NCBI GenBank assembly: GCA_039090855.1
Contig: CM076997.1
Coordinates: 166,686,709-166,750,708 of the forward strand
Length of the DNA stretch: 64,000 nucleotides
Source of the DNA: Macrothele yani
Taxonomy: Eukaryota; Arthropoda; Arachnida; Araneae; Macrothelidae
Direction: 5' to 3'
Shown piece by piece: positions 43,745-56,000 of this stretch. Position 1 is the first letter of the stretch; each line of letters opens with the position of its first letter. The translations under genes and the position numbers were made by a program. Under the pieces are notes generated by a model. That model did no database searches. It was not told the origin of the DNA and saw only the letters and a list, made by a program, of their open reading frames with translations.

Positions 43745-46127
43745 TAGTTTCAGAATCATTTTAATATTACAAAACAGAGGAGACGAGCAACATGGAATCG
43801 TCTCAAAGAAAAAAAAGAACAGGAATGATACAAACTGATAAAAGAGATGATATATACATTGAATGAGTAATGGCAAATTTACAACCTGATACAAACAGAG
43901 CAATGCTTGAGGAAGAACAAAATGATCACAAGCGGGGCACCGCAGTGCGAATGAATATCAAAAAGTTAATGTAGAATCTTAACTCACCGTGAGATGTAAC
44001 GGTCATGGTGTGACAGCGAACCACAGGATCACTGGCGACCACGAAGCATAGAAGGAGCTTTCACGGCATGCGGAGATGGCAGACTGATACTCCTGCTGTA
44101 AAGTGGGAGAGAAGGCGATTGCCGAAATGTCCGAGTAGGGCAACACTGGCTTGAATGGAAGACGTAGCAGGAGGTATACTGCGGAGTTGCTGATAATACA
44201 CGTAGAGGACGTGTTTCTCCAACACAAACACGTAAGAACACACTGGTGAAAGGAGCACAGGAGGAAGAGCACAGAGGAGAAGATGCTGGTATGCTGAAAA
44301 AGTGAGGCCGACGGTGCCGGATCGACGAGCGATGGACAACTCCAGATGTAGCAGAGGTAGTACCACAGGGCAGTAAATGCAGACGTGCGGAACTTCCGCC
44401 TCCTGCGCGCAGGAGGAGCAAATAGGGGAAGGGAGAAGTGTCATACGGTGGAGAAGGGATGGAACGGGGAGCCAGTTATGAAGGAAGAGCGAGTGGGTAT
44501 TGAGTTCAAGTGGAGAAGAAAGGCGGGAGCGCGCAGCAGCCCAAACACTAGAAACAGTAGCAGGAGGGGCACCGTGGATATGGAGAGGTGAAAGGGAAGC
44601 ACAAAATGAGAGAAACCGAGATAGAGGGATTTAGTAGAGAATGAGAACAGAGGAAGAGACAGGTCAGACACACCCAGAAAGACGAGGAGTGGTTGCGGAG
44701 CAGAAAGTACAGAGACAAGGCCAAGAGGAGTTGCGATATCAGGAAACTGAGAAACGATAGCAGATCAGCGAGAGACGTAGACGTAGTGATCTGAAGGTGA
44801 AGAGAAAATAGCTGGCAGAAGGATAGAAAAGGAGAGCCAGGAGAAGTCAGGGTTAGTAAGGTCGCGGACCGTTACTACCCCAGCACGAAGCCAGGAGAAG
44901 GAAACTAAGCAATGAAGATAAGGTGGGCGAAGTAGCGAGGAAATGAAATGCGGTTCAGAGAGAAGGGCGACAGTAGAAGAAGGAGAGCGAATAAGAGGGA
45001 GAGAACGCAGGAAAGTGAGGGCCTCAGAATATGCAGGAGGTAGTTTGGACGGAAGGGAAGCAATCCGTTAGTACGAGAAAAGGGAAAGAAAAATGAGGGC
45101 TGTGCGTGGAGGTGAGAACGTCGCGCAAAACGACTGCCGACTGAACTGGAGCAGTGAAAAGACGGAGGAAAATGACGATGCGGCTGGCACGAAAATAGAG
45201 CGGAACACCAATGAGCCCAATTGCACCACGAGCTGGAGGAAGACAGAGCTTGGTGACAGCAACCCAGTGATGACCGGACCACACGATACGGGTGAGGCAA
45301 CTGGTGATTTCTCGGAGGCAGTAAAGTGGAAGAGATGAAATAATACAGGAGTACTGACACAGAGAAATAAGTTGGGTGCGTGCAAGGTTGGCTCATTCAT
45401 AAAACTACGTGCAGAATTGGGCACTGTGCCAATTGGCAGCTGCTCAAATGAGACGTGGATGAAGCACACTAAGGGTGGTTGTTGACGAAGCATGAGGCGA
45501 GCCGAGAAACACCCCTAGGAAGCTCTGAGCCAACGAGGACCAGGTGGCACCCCACGGGGAGTCTGTACGACCAGACCACGCACCGCACCACAGTCCAGTG
45601 CATTTGGCGGCATTGAGTTCTGCAGCAGAGCAAGAGGCATAGGTATCAAAAAGATGACGAAGCTGAGAGAGCTGAGACTCAGTACGGATGCACACGGTGA
45701 TATCATCAGCGTAAGCGGTGCAGGAGATAGACTGGTGCCGAGTGCTTGCAACTGGTGGTGGTAAAGATGACTGGAGAAAGTGCTCCACTGAGCCCAGAAA
45801 CGGGTCCACTTCGATAGCGAAGAGTTGCCCTGATAACGGGCAGCCTTGCCGTACACCACGGAAGAAGGGGATGGGCGCAGTGAGAAAGGAGGCCGTCTTA
45901 ACGTGGAAAACGGCGTCCCGGTAGAGAGAGAGAGAGAAGGAGAGAAATAAAGGAGGGAGGAAAACCAAAGCTCAGAAAAGTGCTAGAAAGATACATATGG
46001 GAAATATTATCAAAGGCAGAGCGAAGATCAAGAGAGAAAAGAGCAAGAGGCTCAGAGCGTGTATTAGCAAGGTGAAGAAGGTCGCGGAGAAGCAGAACAT
46101 TATGAGAGATAGAACAGGCCAAAGGTA
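43745..46127 (-). mobile_element. 5'-truncated L1/Tx1-like non-LTR retroposon
   Basis: It interrupts family 2 copy B. Coding similarity runs on the minus strand from reverse transcriptase (46122-45700) to a C-terminal Cys/His motif (about 44440-44360). Endonuclease and any ORF1 are missing. No clear poly(A) or target duplication was recognised at the 43745 end. Confidence 0.75.
44350..46122 (-). pseudogene. L1/Tx1-like reverse transcriptase pseudogene
   Basis: FSLDLRSAFDNISH (palm motif A, about 46050-46010) is followed, after a frameshift near 45900, by FFRGVRQGCPLSGQLFAIEVDPF (motif B) and CTAYADDITV (motif C, YADD at 45703-45714). LNAAKCTGLWCG comes next. Further shifts lead to a C-terminal C-x2-C-x5-H-x3-C arrangement (SPICSSCAQEAEVPHVCIYCP). 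The RGVRQGCPLS style and terminal Cys/His motif point to the L1/Tx1 group. The enzyme would do target-primed reverse transcription; here it is broken in at least three places. Confidence 0.75.
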
Positions 46128-46212
46128 AACAGACACAGTACTAATGTATGCCAATAAATATTATGCTGTGTTTCTCTTCCAGGTGTCCGTTGACTTGTCA
46201 ATAGAGTGTATA

Positions 46213-47432
46213 CACTGAAGAGCAATTGAATTAGAGGTACCTGTCTAGTACCGTGTAACACCACCTTTCGCACTGATGACGGCGGCGATTCGTCTCGGCA
46301 TGAACTCTCCAAGACACCGGAAGCATTGGGAAGCAATACGGATCCACGACCCTGAACAAACTCCCACAGTTCAGGAAGATTTGATGGAGGGAGGTCTTAG
46401 CCTCGAACATCACTCTCGATGGCATCCCAGATGTGCTCGATGGGATTGAGGTCAGGTCACCTAGCTGGCCAAGGAAGCGAGGTCACGTCGGTGGAGTGTT
46501 CATCCAACCATTCGGATACAATTCGGGAGCGATGGCACGGTGCATTGTCTTTTTGCAGGATGAGGTCCCCAGTGGGATGTTGAAGACGCATAAACGGGAG
46601 CAAATGGTCGTCCAGGATATCCCGGTAACGTTGACCTGTGAGGGACGATGTCACACGTACCAGGGGTCCCATTTCAGTCCACGTAAATAGACCCCAGACG
46701 AGAATGCCATTCCCCACCAGCATAAAGAGTACCTTGCTGGCAAGAAAGATTCATCGCTTCATGTGGTTTGCGCCGTACTCGTATCCTGCCATCCGCATGT
46801 ACCAACGTGAATCTTGACTCATCAGTCCAGGCAACATTTTCCCACATGTCTAAGGTCCAGTGGCGATGTTCCCGCGCCCATGCTAATCTTTGCACCTTGT
46901 GATATGCGGTCAGCGACGGTACCCTCGTGGGACGATGGCTTCTGTACCCCATAGCGATTAGATGGTTCTGGATGGTGTGGCTGCTTACACGTTTTTGTGC
47001 ACCAACGTTAAATTGCCGAGTGATTTCTTTCACTGTATTCCGTTTGTCCGCTGTTACAATGCGAGCTAGCCGACGATGACCGCGCTCATCCACACGCTGT
47101 TGTTCACGGCAGTTGGCCCTTGCAGGGAGGATTTTACCGCATTCGATGTACTTACGGTGCACCCGTGACACAGTGGCTCGTAAAAATCCCAGTGCCTGCA
47201 CGACTTCCGAAATGGAGTGACCCATTCGTCGGGCATGGACAATTTGCCCACGATCAAATGTGCTTAGATCCTTCGTTTTACCCATAATGCCTCCGACTCT
47301 TAGTGATTCGCTTCGCATCACTCCTTATATTGTCGGATGGCTGCATACGTCATGTCGTTTCCGTTTACAGGGCCGCCCACAGCGTCACATTTGCATAACG
47401 CCAGCTGTCTCTAATTCAATTGCTATTCAGTG
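46213..47432 (-). mobile_element. Tc1-like DNA transposon, family 1 copy 2, complete ends
   Basis: Inverted ends CACTGAAGAGCAATTGAATT (left) and CACTGAATAGCAATTGAATT (right, read inward), with TA at 46211-46212 and 47433-47434. The length is 1,220 bp. The left TA directly abuts the TA of the preceding family 2 copy, giving TATA at the junction. Confidence 0.92.
46230..47285 (-). pseudogene. Tc1-like transposase pseudogene (family 1, copy 2)
   Basis: Starts at 47285 (MGKTKDLSTFDRGQIVHARR). The DNA-binding region (SISEVVQALGFLRATVSRVH, VSSHTIQNHLIAMGYRSHRP) and AWTDESRFTLVHADGR are in one frame to 46674. A shift near 46710 moves the second motif (QKDNAPCHRSRIVSEWLDEH, Asp kept) to another frame. 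A TGA replaces the Ser codon just before PDLNPIEHIWD (about 46440-46470), where the catalytic Glu is kept, and another stop follows near 46400. All three acidic residues survive but the gene cannot be read through. It is better preserved than copy 1. Confidence 0.85.
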
Positions 47433-47434
47433 TA

Positions 47435-47857
47435 TCCTATGAGTTTTAATCTAATACTAGCAGTCTTTCTAGGTGTTACACTTTGCACAAGCAGTAGTGT
47501 ACTAGACGGGATTTCAAGTGACAAGAATGACTCTGAAGGAGACCGTGTGGAAGATTAGTAGACGAAATTCAAAAGCATGTCAGACTGACATGGTTATGTC
47601 AGGCATGACAGATTCCGGTTAAATGTAACACGTCGTGGCTAGAACGCTTTTTTCCAATAAGCGACTGCCCCAACTACGCGAAGATTTATTAAAAAGGGCT
47701 AGTTTGGGATGTTCTTTAAGAACTGTCCAAAATAAATGGGTGCTCCGATTAATCGATGGCCCAATTAACCGGAATCTACTGCATATGTATATGACTTTCC
47801 AATGCGTTCATCTATTTTGTAAGAAAACCATTCGTGTTAGGTAGGTGAGTATTCATA
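47435..47857. other. Intronic sequence, no gene seen
   Basis: No recognisable feature. Confidence 0.5.
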
Positions 47858-48465
47858 TCATCATCATCATCATCATCATTGTCAACCATTATCAATCCAC
47901 TGCTGGACGAAGGTCTCCCCAAGTTTCCTCCACAACGGTCTGTCTTGTGCCAGTCTCCTCCATGTCACCCCTGCATACTTTCGAATTTCATCCACCCATC
48001 TCCCATGTGGTCTTCTTCTGGGTCTTTTCCTGTCCCTTGGAATCCAATCTAAAATTTCGGCTGTCCATCGATGATCTGTCCTTCTGGCAGTATGTCCAGC
48101 CCATTGCCATTTCAGGGATTTAACTCTGATCATGATGTCTTCCACTCTTGTCATTTTTCGGATCCACGAGTTCCTCTTCTTATCTCTCCTGGTAACACCA
48201 AGTATGCACCTCTCCATGCTGCTTTGAGTTGTCTGCAGCCTTTGTATGTCTCTTTTAGTTAAGGTCCACGTCTCTGCACCATACGTAAGCACTGGAAGGA
48301 TGCATTGATCAAACACTTTTCTTTTAAGACATAATGGCATATTGCTCTTGAAAATTATGCTGTTTCTTCCAAAAGCTCTCCAGGCAAGTTTTGTACGCCG
48401 ATTAATTTCTTCATCAATGTGACCCTCACTTGATATCTGCTGTCCAAGATAAACAATTATTTGGG
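47858..48465 (-). mobile_element. RTE-clade non-LTR retrotransposon, 5' truncated
   Basis: About 600 bp of the 3' end with a (ATG)n-type tail at 47858-47880 (CATCAT run on the plus strand). It is truncated at about 48465 inside the RT thumb region. Its terminal 160 bp match the fragment at 11530-11692. Low decay suggests it is younger than the fragment at 42060-42405. Confidence 0.88.
47882..48463 (-). pseudogene. RTE reverse transcriptase C-terminal fragment
   Basis: One uninterrupted frame, about 193 codons to the natural stop. It starts IVYLGQQISSEGHIDEEINRR, then LAWRAFGRNSIIF, KVFDQCILPVLTYGAETWTL, LQTTQSSMERCILGVTRRD, LKWQWAGHTARRTDHRW, GRWVDEIRKYAGVTWRRLAQ and FVQQWIDNG. This is the conserved post-palm segment of RTE-type RTs. 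The catalytic YxDD part and endonuclease are absent because of 5' truncation, although the remaining frame is intact. Confidence 0.9.
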
Positions 48466-51450
48466 AATACTAAAAATACTATTCCCTCTTTTAAATGAGT
48501 AAATAATTAGCTTACTGCTTAAAGAAAATTTTAGTTATTTAATGACGTTTGATAATTAAGAAGGCACAAGCATTATAATGAGGTGTCCCTAATTGATAAG
48601 AATAAGAAGGCGGGTGCAGAAAGGTAGAAGATATTCGGAATTTTAATATGTGCTAACTAAAACACGTGTCTTACACATTGCAGCATAATACCAGAGAAAA
48701 TCATATCCTTTTCTTTCTTGTCCGTGAAAAAAAAAATCGCTCGACAGCAGAACATGTCATTTACATAACTTTATAATCCCACAAGGCAATTTTTTAGCCT
48801 TTCTTCCATGATCGTCTAGTGTTCATGCGATAACACAGCTAGGGGCACAAAACACACTCACGGGAGATTACGGAACTCCCTAGAAGATTTTTCATCTAAA
48901 TTCCGTAATAAAAAACTCAAGATAAATTTGATTGATTACACTTGGAGGACGTTAATATCGAAGGCCACAAAAATGAATATCCTGTATTTAGGGTATCTAT
49001 TGAGTATGAACGTATTCTAAGTTGCAGGCATTAATTTTACAAATAAGCCAGAATTGATTTCAAAAAATGCTTACAATGTTTCATTAGTTAGACTGCGCAA
49101 AATGAAAAACACGGTCGTAATATTTGTGTGAAACAAATCCATGATCTGAAACTCTTTTTCTCGGAACAGGATGAAATAAATAACTTAAGTGTGTGAGAAT
49201 TTAGGATCTCTTTTAAGAAAACAAGTGCTGCTTGCTATTCATGTGATGTTTTAGCGTGTGTTTAAGAATGAAGCACCCACCAATTTTTCTGAAAATTTCA
49301 ATGCACTAAAAGGAGCTAGCAGAAACTGGCGTCATTACGTTTGCTGAGAAGAATGCGGGAATATACTGCTGCAATAAGAATGCAGTTGGGTAACCGCAGA
49401 AGCATTTTTTGGCGAAAGATAATAGGAGTCTATGAACTCTGTTCTTATGTGCAGAAAAGCAAAGTTGAATAAAAAACGGGAGTGATTTCTAAACGTTTAA
49501 GCTTTGAAGAAAGATTTTGCTTCTGATACGAAGATAAGCCTGGTTTTTGAAATATTGAGTACGAAAATTTCAAATGTGAACCTGTTGTACCTAAACATGA
49601 TAAGGAATATGAAACTTTTTACTCTATTGTTGCTTTTTCATTAAAGATGGTATGCACACATCGTTACAGCAATCTGCTTAGAGCAACGTATAGACTAGCT
49701 GCGAACTAATCTGTTTAATGAAACGCACATTAATATTTGTATAATTTTTTTAACTTTTACAGCTCTTCTTCAGTGGTTATGAGAGATGTAGACAGTGCCT
49801 TGTGACCATTTTATTCTGTTGTAAATTTTGTATTTCAAACAAATTGCCGAAAAGAAAACAGAAGCATATGTTTGCCTCTGTAACGCTCGTTGAAGGTCTT
49901 CTTCCATGCGCGATTAAGGCCTCCGACTCACGACTACCCGTACATGCTTTATGTCATCAATCTATGTTCATTTTTCTAGACATTCATCTTTATAAGCCTC
50001 TTGCATAAGACTGAAAGTCTCAGTGATAGACTTCTTAAGTCCACAGCAAAATTTAATGGAGCATCTTTTTATCTCTTTCCCATCCATTTTGACGTAGGAC
50101 TAGTTTAACTCCGTGGATAGTTTGGGGCCACTTACGGCCGATCGCCTGTGACAAAAGTAAGTTCCAATTGAAATTATAACGTTAAAATTGCGTGCCACTC
50201 ACTAATCGTGTTAGAATATTCGTAAACAGCATGGAGTCCAATTCGCGTACTGAGCGGTATATTGTGCGCGCGACGTTCCCCTCGCTCCATGTGCGCGGAG
50301 GAGGTGATGCAATATTTTTGGGTTTACTACCGCGTTTGAATCAGCCTATCTCGGCAACCGTGAGTGCAACACGACTTTGCGTGGTATCGTTTTGCAGCTA
50401 TCGACGAGATCTATTCACATATACGAACTTTTCACAGTGCTTCGAAATGTCCATTTTAAAAATTGTTTTCTTGAGAACCAGTGAAAAACTTTGACAATAT
50501 CGCGGTTTATTTGGACAACCGTGAATGCAAATGGACTGTGCGTGGTATTGTTTTAAATTTGTCAACGAGATCTATTCAAATATATAAAGAACATTTAAAC
50601 TAAACTCTTCAACTCTCTGATCTGCAAGTCGTAGTGCAACGTTCCAAACTAACGGCTCAATCAGAACTGAGCCTATCTGTATGTTTTTTTTTCGAAAAAT
50701 CCTAGTGCAAAAGCACTTGTTAGGGTTTTACGAAAGAACGCTTATTAAACTGCTCACTACAGATGACGTATGCGTGAAAATCAGGTGAGCCCGGTTGTTA
50801 TAGTTATTACAAGGACTACACTTTTTTCAAGACTCGTGCCAAGGTCGAACATAGTATTACATATTTTTTATAAAAACATTCTGTGTTGTTTTGGTACAAG
50901 CAATGCAAAACATGTTTCTGTGTTGTCATTTATGTTGTAGAAATGTAAATGAATATATTTCATGCTCAGAAATTATTAGCATCAGATGTAATAAATTATT
51001 CACGAACACACCCAAAGTGGTTAAACGTGATTAATATTTGGTTACGATAAGTTAGGAAAAGCAACAACATTCGTGTTACTTACTAAAACGTCATTGATTT
51101 ATCGTAAATTATGAACGAAGAGAAAAACTATTACTTTAAAAAATAAAGTTATTCCTGTGCTCACAGCATTTTTAATAGTTATCTTTTGACGTAAACATCA
51201 TTTAAAAGTAAAGAGACAATTAATGGGCATACTCTGAAGCTCTAACTGCATTACAGTAAGAAAAACAAGTTCACGGATTTCTCTAGATTTCCTAGGATGT
51301 TTTAGTAAACGTATTCCTTACCTTAATGCATTTTCTTTGCACGCAAACATTTTGCTGGGCCATGTTTTTAATGCTGTGAATTTTATGTCTGAGGAGAGCT
51401 CTAAAAATTTGGTGTCTGCTGAAAAATAATGTACATATGAGGAATGGCTG
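48466..51450. other. Intronic sequence, no gene seen
   Basis: AT-rich, with no gene recognised. A two-copy repeat lies at 50338-50595. Confidence 0.55.
50338..50595. repeat. Diverged two-copy tandem repeat, about 160-bp spacing
   Basis: CAACCGTGAGTGCAA...GCGTGGTATCGTTTT...GACGAGATCTATTCA (about 50353-50420) recurs as CAACCGTGAATGCAA...GCGTGGTATTGTTTT...AACGAGATCTATTCA (about 50514-50577). Confidence 0.75.
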
Positions 51451-51770
51451 TTAAATAATAAGACGGACGCTGAAACTTTTATTAAATAAGAAACTTACCT
51501 TTTTAACTCTTATCATCTGCAGTGTACCACCATTCCCCCATTCCACATCAACACACACCTGCATTCCTATTTTCCTCTTGCCAAAGAAGTGCTGTAATTC
51601 ATTTCGTGCGATCCTTTTGAAAACCTTTGTCGTTCTTTTCTTCACCACAGTAACTGACTTAAAATGAGGTTTCTTGAATAAAGATTTGATATTACGGGAA
51701 AGAAAAAAGTCACATGAAACCAAATATAACGAGTAGGCATGATGTTAAAACACTGTGCTATGTTTCTAGA
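51451..51770 (-). pseudogene. mariner-type transposase C-terminal remnant
   Basis: Minus strand: HHAYSLYLVSCDFFLSRNIK parallels the HPPYSPDLAPCDFFLFPKIK block around the third catalytic Asp of one mariner group. The Asp of SPDLAPCD is still seen in SCDFF. It is followed by HFKSVTVVKKRTTKVFKRI and ELQHFFGKRKIGMQVCVDVE, matching the usual LQ-CF--WK-RM-RCVD ending. The N-terminal part and the terminal repeats were not found. Confidence 0.6.
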
Positions 51771-52114
51771 CTCAAAACTTCTATACTGAGATCACTGAAC
51801 TCTGTCGCCTTTGTTCTGACCACCTCTGTCACAGCAATAGAAGTTGTTTGTAGTAATGCTAGTTCACCGAAGCTACATGCGATTAACATGGTCTTTAACT
51901 TGGACTTGCAGTGCCGTTGTTTCTTCATCCTGGGTGGTTAGAGTTCCCCAATACATCGACCGTTTTTTATTTTCAGGGTCGTATTAGAAGACTTTCTTCA
52001 CAAGTGATAATGTTCTAAAAGGTTAAGGTTCGCCTAAATTTGCTCCAGAATAGCAGCAAAATTTGCTTGTGATTTTTTTTTCAGGCGTGAGAAGCATTTT
52101 TTCTTTTGATTGAA

Positions 52115-52330
52115 GGTTTAACTATATACTAACGTGAGGAACTCAATAGGATATCAGCAGTCGCCAGTCCCTAATTTAGGGCCACTGCTTCTAGGCAAGG
52201 GAGAGAACCAGAGTCGTAAGCGAAACACCCCATCCATCCCTCACCGGGATTCGAACCCAGACCCCTCTCGGACGAAAGATCACAAGCCAGCACTTAAACC
52301 ACTGCACCTGCGCAATCAGGACGGCCGTGA
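52115..52330 (-). mobile_element. tRNA-derived SINE, family A, minus strand
   Basis: Contains CCCTAATTTAGGGCCACTGC, GTCGTAAGCGAAACACC and the head complement CCTCACCGGGATTCGAACCC. The tRNA-like head shares CCTCTCGGACGAAAGATCA with the opposite copy at 52615-52835. Confidence 0.85.
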
Positions 52331-52614
52331 GTAGCTTCAGAGCCATCTTGGCGTAAAGCTTTATCATGTTCAGATATTCGCATAACATTTTCATGTGGGT
52401 CTCTTTATCGATGTATACCTGTTCTGCTATAGTTCTGGTACTCAGTCATCAATCAATTTGAAAAAATTGCTTAGATTTTGCGCACAATTTTTTGAGCTGC
52501 ATTTCTGCTATACTTCTGGTATTGAGTCGTCGATTATTTTGAAACATTGCGTAGATTTTTTTTTCTGTTTTTGAATTGTTTGTGTTCGTTGTCTTCATTG
52601 TCCTCCCAGCCTTC

Positions 52615-52835
52615 ACTGGAAGCCCCTGTTGAGCAGTCGTCTAAGCGATGGCCTCTGATCTTTCGTCCGAAAGGGGTCCGGGTTCAAATCCCGGTGAGGC
52701 ATGGATGTTGTGTTTTGTTTTACGGCACTGGCTCTTTCCCTTCCCTGGAACCAGTGACCCTAAATTAGGGACGGACGACTGCTTATAGCCCATTGAGTTG
52801 CTCACGGTGGTCGTTAAACCTCCAATCAGAGACAA
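52615..52835 (+). mobile_element. tRNA-derived SINE, family A, plus strand (best copy)
   Basis: The tRNA-like head has an A-box-like GTCGTCTAAGCGATGG and the B box GGGTTCAAATCCC, then CGGTGAGGCATGGATGTTG. The body runs through GGAACCAGTGACCCTAAATTAG to CCATTGAGTTGCTCACGGTG. It forms an inverted pair with the copy 290 bp upstream. The head resembles a class II (Ser/Leu) tRNA, though the parent is uncertain. Confidence 0.85.
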
Positions 52836-52890
52836 TCAGACAGCCTTCACTGAACGTCTTATGCTACGCCAAAACACGCGCACGTAAGGT

Positions 52891-52912
52891 TGGTTGGTTG
52901 GTTGGTTGATTG
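52891..52912 (-). repeat. (AACC)n 3' tail of the I-like element
   Basis: Five TTGG-type units on the plus strand mark the 3' end of the element next to the target duplication. Confidence 0.85.
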
Positions 52913-53055
52913 AGTTTAATGGCGCAAGGGCCATGGTTGGCCAAAGAGCGCCAAACAAAAGACATCAAAACAAAACTAAAGCAATAAAAACGTACACAAG
53001 GTTAAAAACAGGCTGAGGTAGTAAAAATGAAACATGAGAATGAAGAAGTTAAAAT

Positions 53056-56000
53056 CTAGACGAGTTTATAAAAGTCAATTTCCCGTAAAAATGAAAACAC
53101 TGCTCTCGTATCGCAGGCTTCACCGATAAGAGTTTGCAGCGTAGCTGCTCCTTCGTCCAACAGATGAGAGTGAAAATGACGAAAACGATGAGCACAAAAA
53201 CGAACACAAGTACACAAAACATGAAGGACGGTGAGACGACAGTCGCACGCCTCACACACCGGGACACTCTCGCCACACAGCAAAAAGCGGTGAGTAAAAC
53301 GACAGTGCCCAATGCGGAGACGTGCAAGAACAACTTCCTCACGACGGTTCTTCCGCAAACTAGACTTCCATAGTTCGATCCGTGGTTTGATGGCATAGAG
53401 TTTATTGCTGCCCTGCTGAGACCACAGGGACTGCCACTCACCCAGAACAAAAAGTCCGGATCAATGGCCGATAATCTCGGAAAGACAGTGGCAGCCGAGC
53501 TGGCGACATGGAGGAAACAGACCTAGCAGAGAGATCTGCCAGCTCGTTACCCCGGATCCCAACATGGCCAGGAACCCAACAGAATCGGACCAGGAAGCCA
53601 TCACCCTCCAAAGTTCCAAGAAGACGACGGACAGCACGGATGACAGGTGAGTCCGTGTCCTCTGGAGAAGATAAAACATGGATGACGGACTGGGAATCAG
53701 AGCAAACCATAGCGCGACGAAGTGATCGAGACTGTATGTGGCACAAAGCGAGGTGTACCGCACGCATCTCTGCCGAAAAGACGGTGGATTCAGGCGGAAG
53801 CCGCTCAGCATGTGAGGATTCGCCACACACAAAAGCGGATCCAACGACATCCCCGGACTTCGAGCCATCGGTGAACACAGGCACAAAATCCGGGTAGACA
53901 GACTGTAATTCAGCAAAGAGCTGCTGGTACACCAGAGCAGGAGTGGAAGACTTTGGCCACACACAAAGAGAAAGGTCAGCCGTTGCTAGAACGGACTGCC
54001 AAGGAGGACGGTTGAAAAAGGTGGTCAAACCAATCCTTGACAAGTTTAGACCAGCATCGCGCACCATGGCAGACATCCGAATCCCGAACGTCGGAACACA
54101 GGAGGGGCGGTTGGAAAACAAGCGGACACAGTCCGGTTGGAAGATGGAACCATGCAGGGGATGATCAGGAAGAGATTTCAGTTTTGTGTAAAACTGAAGA
54201 GACAGCTGCTTACGACGGATGCACAACGGCGGCTCATGAGCCTCCGCATACAGGCTATGCACGGGAGAGGTACGGAAAGCACCAGTACATAGCCGCAATG
54301 CCTGGTGATGGACGGGGTCCAAAGGCTTTAAAACCGATGGACGCGCTGAACCGTACGTAATGCATCCGAAGTCTAACTTTGACCGAATCAGAGAATGGTA
54401 AATGCGAAGCATTGAGCACCTGTCGGCCCCCCAAGATGTTCGGGAGAGGACCTTCAGGATACTCAATGACTTCGTGCACTTCACCTTCAAAGACTGAATG
54501 TGAGGCCGGAAGGTGAGCGCTCGGTCAAAAGTTAGCCCAAGGAACCTGGCTGCTGACACCACAGGGATGGTAGAACACCCCAGACGGAGGCTGGGGTCTG
54601 GGGTGAAGACCCCGTTTGCGGCAAAAATGCACGCAAACGGTCTTCTGCGTCGAGAAGCCAAAGCCATTTTGGGAAGCCCAGTGAGAGATCTTGGTAATGG
54701 CAGACTGGAGCTGTCTCTCGATGGTGCGCATGTTAACTGACGCGCAAGAGATCTGCAGATCATCCACGTACATGGTTCCACGAACCGTCGGAGGAAGCAG
54801 TTGGAAAATATGGTTGACACGAAGGATGAACAGAGTGACTGATAAAATGGAGCCTTGAGGTACACCCTGTTCTTGCGGGTACACCGCAGAGAGGGCCGAC
54901 CCGACGCGCACACGGAAACTCCGGTCCTGGAGAAATCCGGCGATGAAAGATGGTAAGTTTCCCCGCAATCCGCACTCGTGCAGATCACGGAGAATGCCGT
55001 ATCTCCAGGTACGGTCATAGGCTTTCTCCATGTCGAAGAATACGGAGACCATGTGCTGACGTCGGACAAACGCCTCCCTGACAGATGTCTCAAGGCGAAG
55101 ATGATTATCGGTGGTGGATCGAGATGTGCGAAATCCACTCTGATGAGGTGAAAAAATGTGATGAAACTCCAGATAAAAAATGAGACGAAAATTAATGATA
55201 CGCTCGAGTACTTTGCAAAGGCAGCTCGTCATAGCAATTGGTCGGTAGTTCAACGGGTTAGTGGGAGCTTTACCAGGTTTGGGAACAGGAACGACAATGG
55301 CGGTGTGCCAAGATTCGGGAAAGACATGCTCTTGCCAAATCCTGTTAAACAGGATTAGCAGACATTCAAGAGAGAGGACGGAGAAAGGTGCTTCAGCATT
55401 TCGTAATGGATGTTATCCGGTCCGACAGATGTCCGGCCGGACCGATTCAGAGCGGTCTTCAGCTCCACGGCAGTCAGCAGGCTGTTGTAATCTGTGGCAG
55501 AAAACGATCCAAAAGAAATCTTGGACCGTTCAAGCCGCGGCTGTAACTGCCGGAACGAAGCAGGGTAATTGCTGCTGCTGGACACCGAAGAAAAAGCGGC
55601 GCCCAGACAGTCAGCAATACCCTGAGCGTCAGCAACCGTCCCTCCACCACTCTCAAGAATGGAGATTTCCCCAGATGGGTACTGTCCCCGAATCTTACGG
55701 ATCCTGTCCCAAACGATCTTAGGGCTGGTATTGGTGTTAATCCCGGATACATATTGTAACCAGGACTCCCGTTGACTACGCCTACGAACCAATCGCGCGT
55801 AGGACTTGGCTTTCTTGAAAGCAAGTAGGTTCGCGTCGGTGGGGTACCGACGAAACCTACCCCAAGCCCGATGTTGGGCCCGACGAGCTGCCATACAAGT
55901 GGAATTCCACCAAGGTCTCGGGCAACGTGGAAGTCTAGTCGACGTCCTGGGGATGGTAAGTTCTGCCGCTTGCACAATACAATCCGTTACCGCCGCAACA

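Larger units (their letters stand above)
42616..46208 (+). mobile_element. Tc1-like DNA transposon, family 2 copy B, split by a retroposon
   Basis: Left end CATTATATTGACAAAAGTCA with TA at 42614-42615; right end ...TTGTCAATAGAGTG with TA at 46209-46210. Family 2 sequence runs 42616-43744 and resumes at about 46128, so about 2.4 kb (43745-46127) is a later insertion. The element itself would be about 1.21 kb. The next Tc1 element begins 2 bp after the right TA. Confidence 0.85.

Noticed and set aside
44385..45338. Plus-strand open frames rich in Arg/Glu
   Set aside because: They are antisense shadows of the GC-richer L1/Tx1-like coding remnant.
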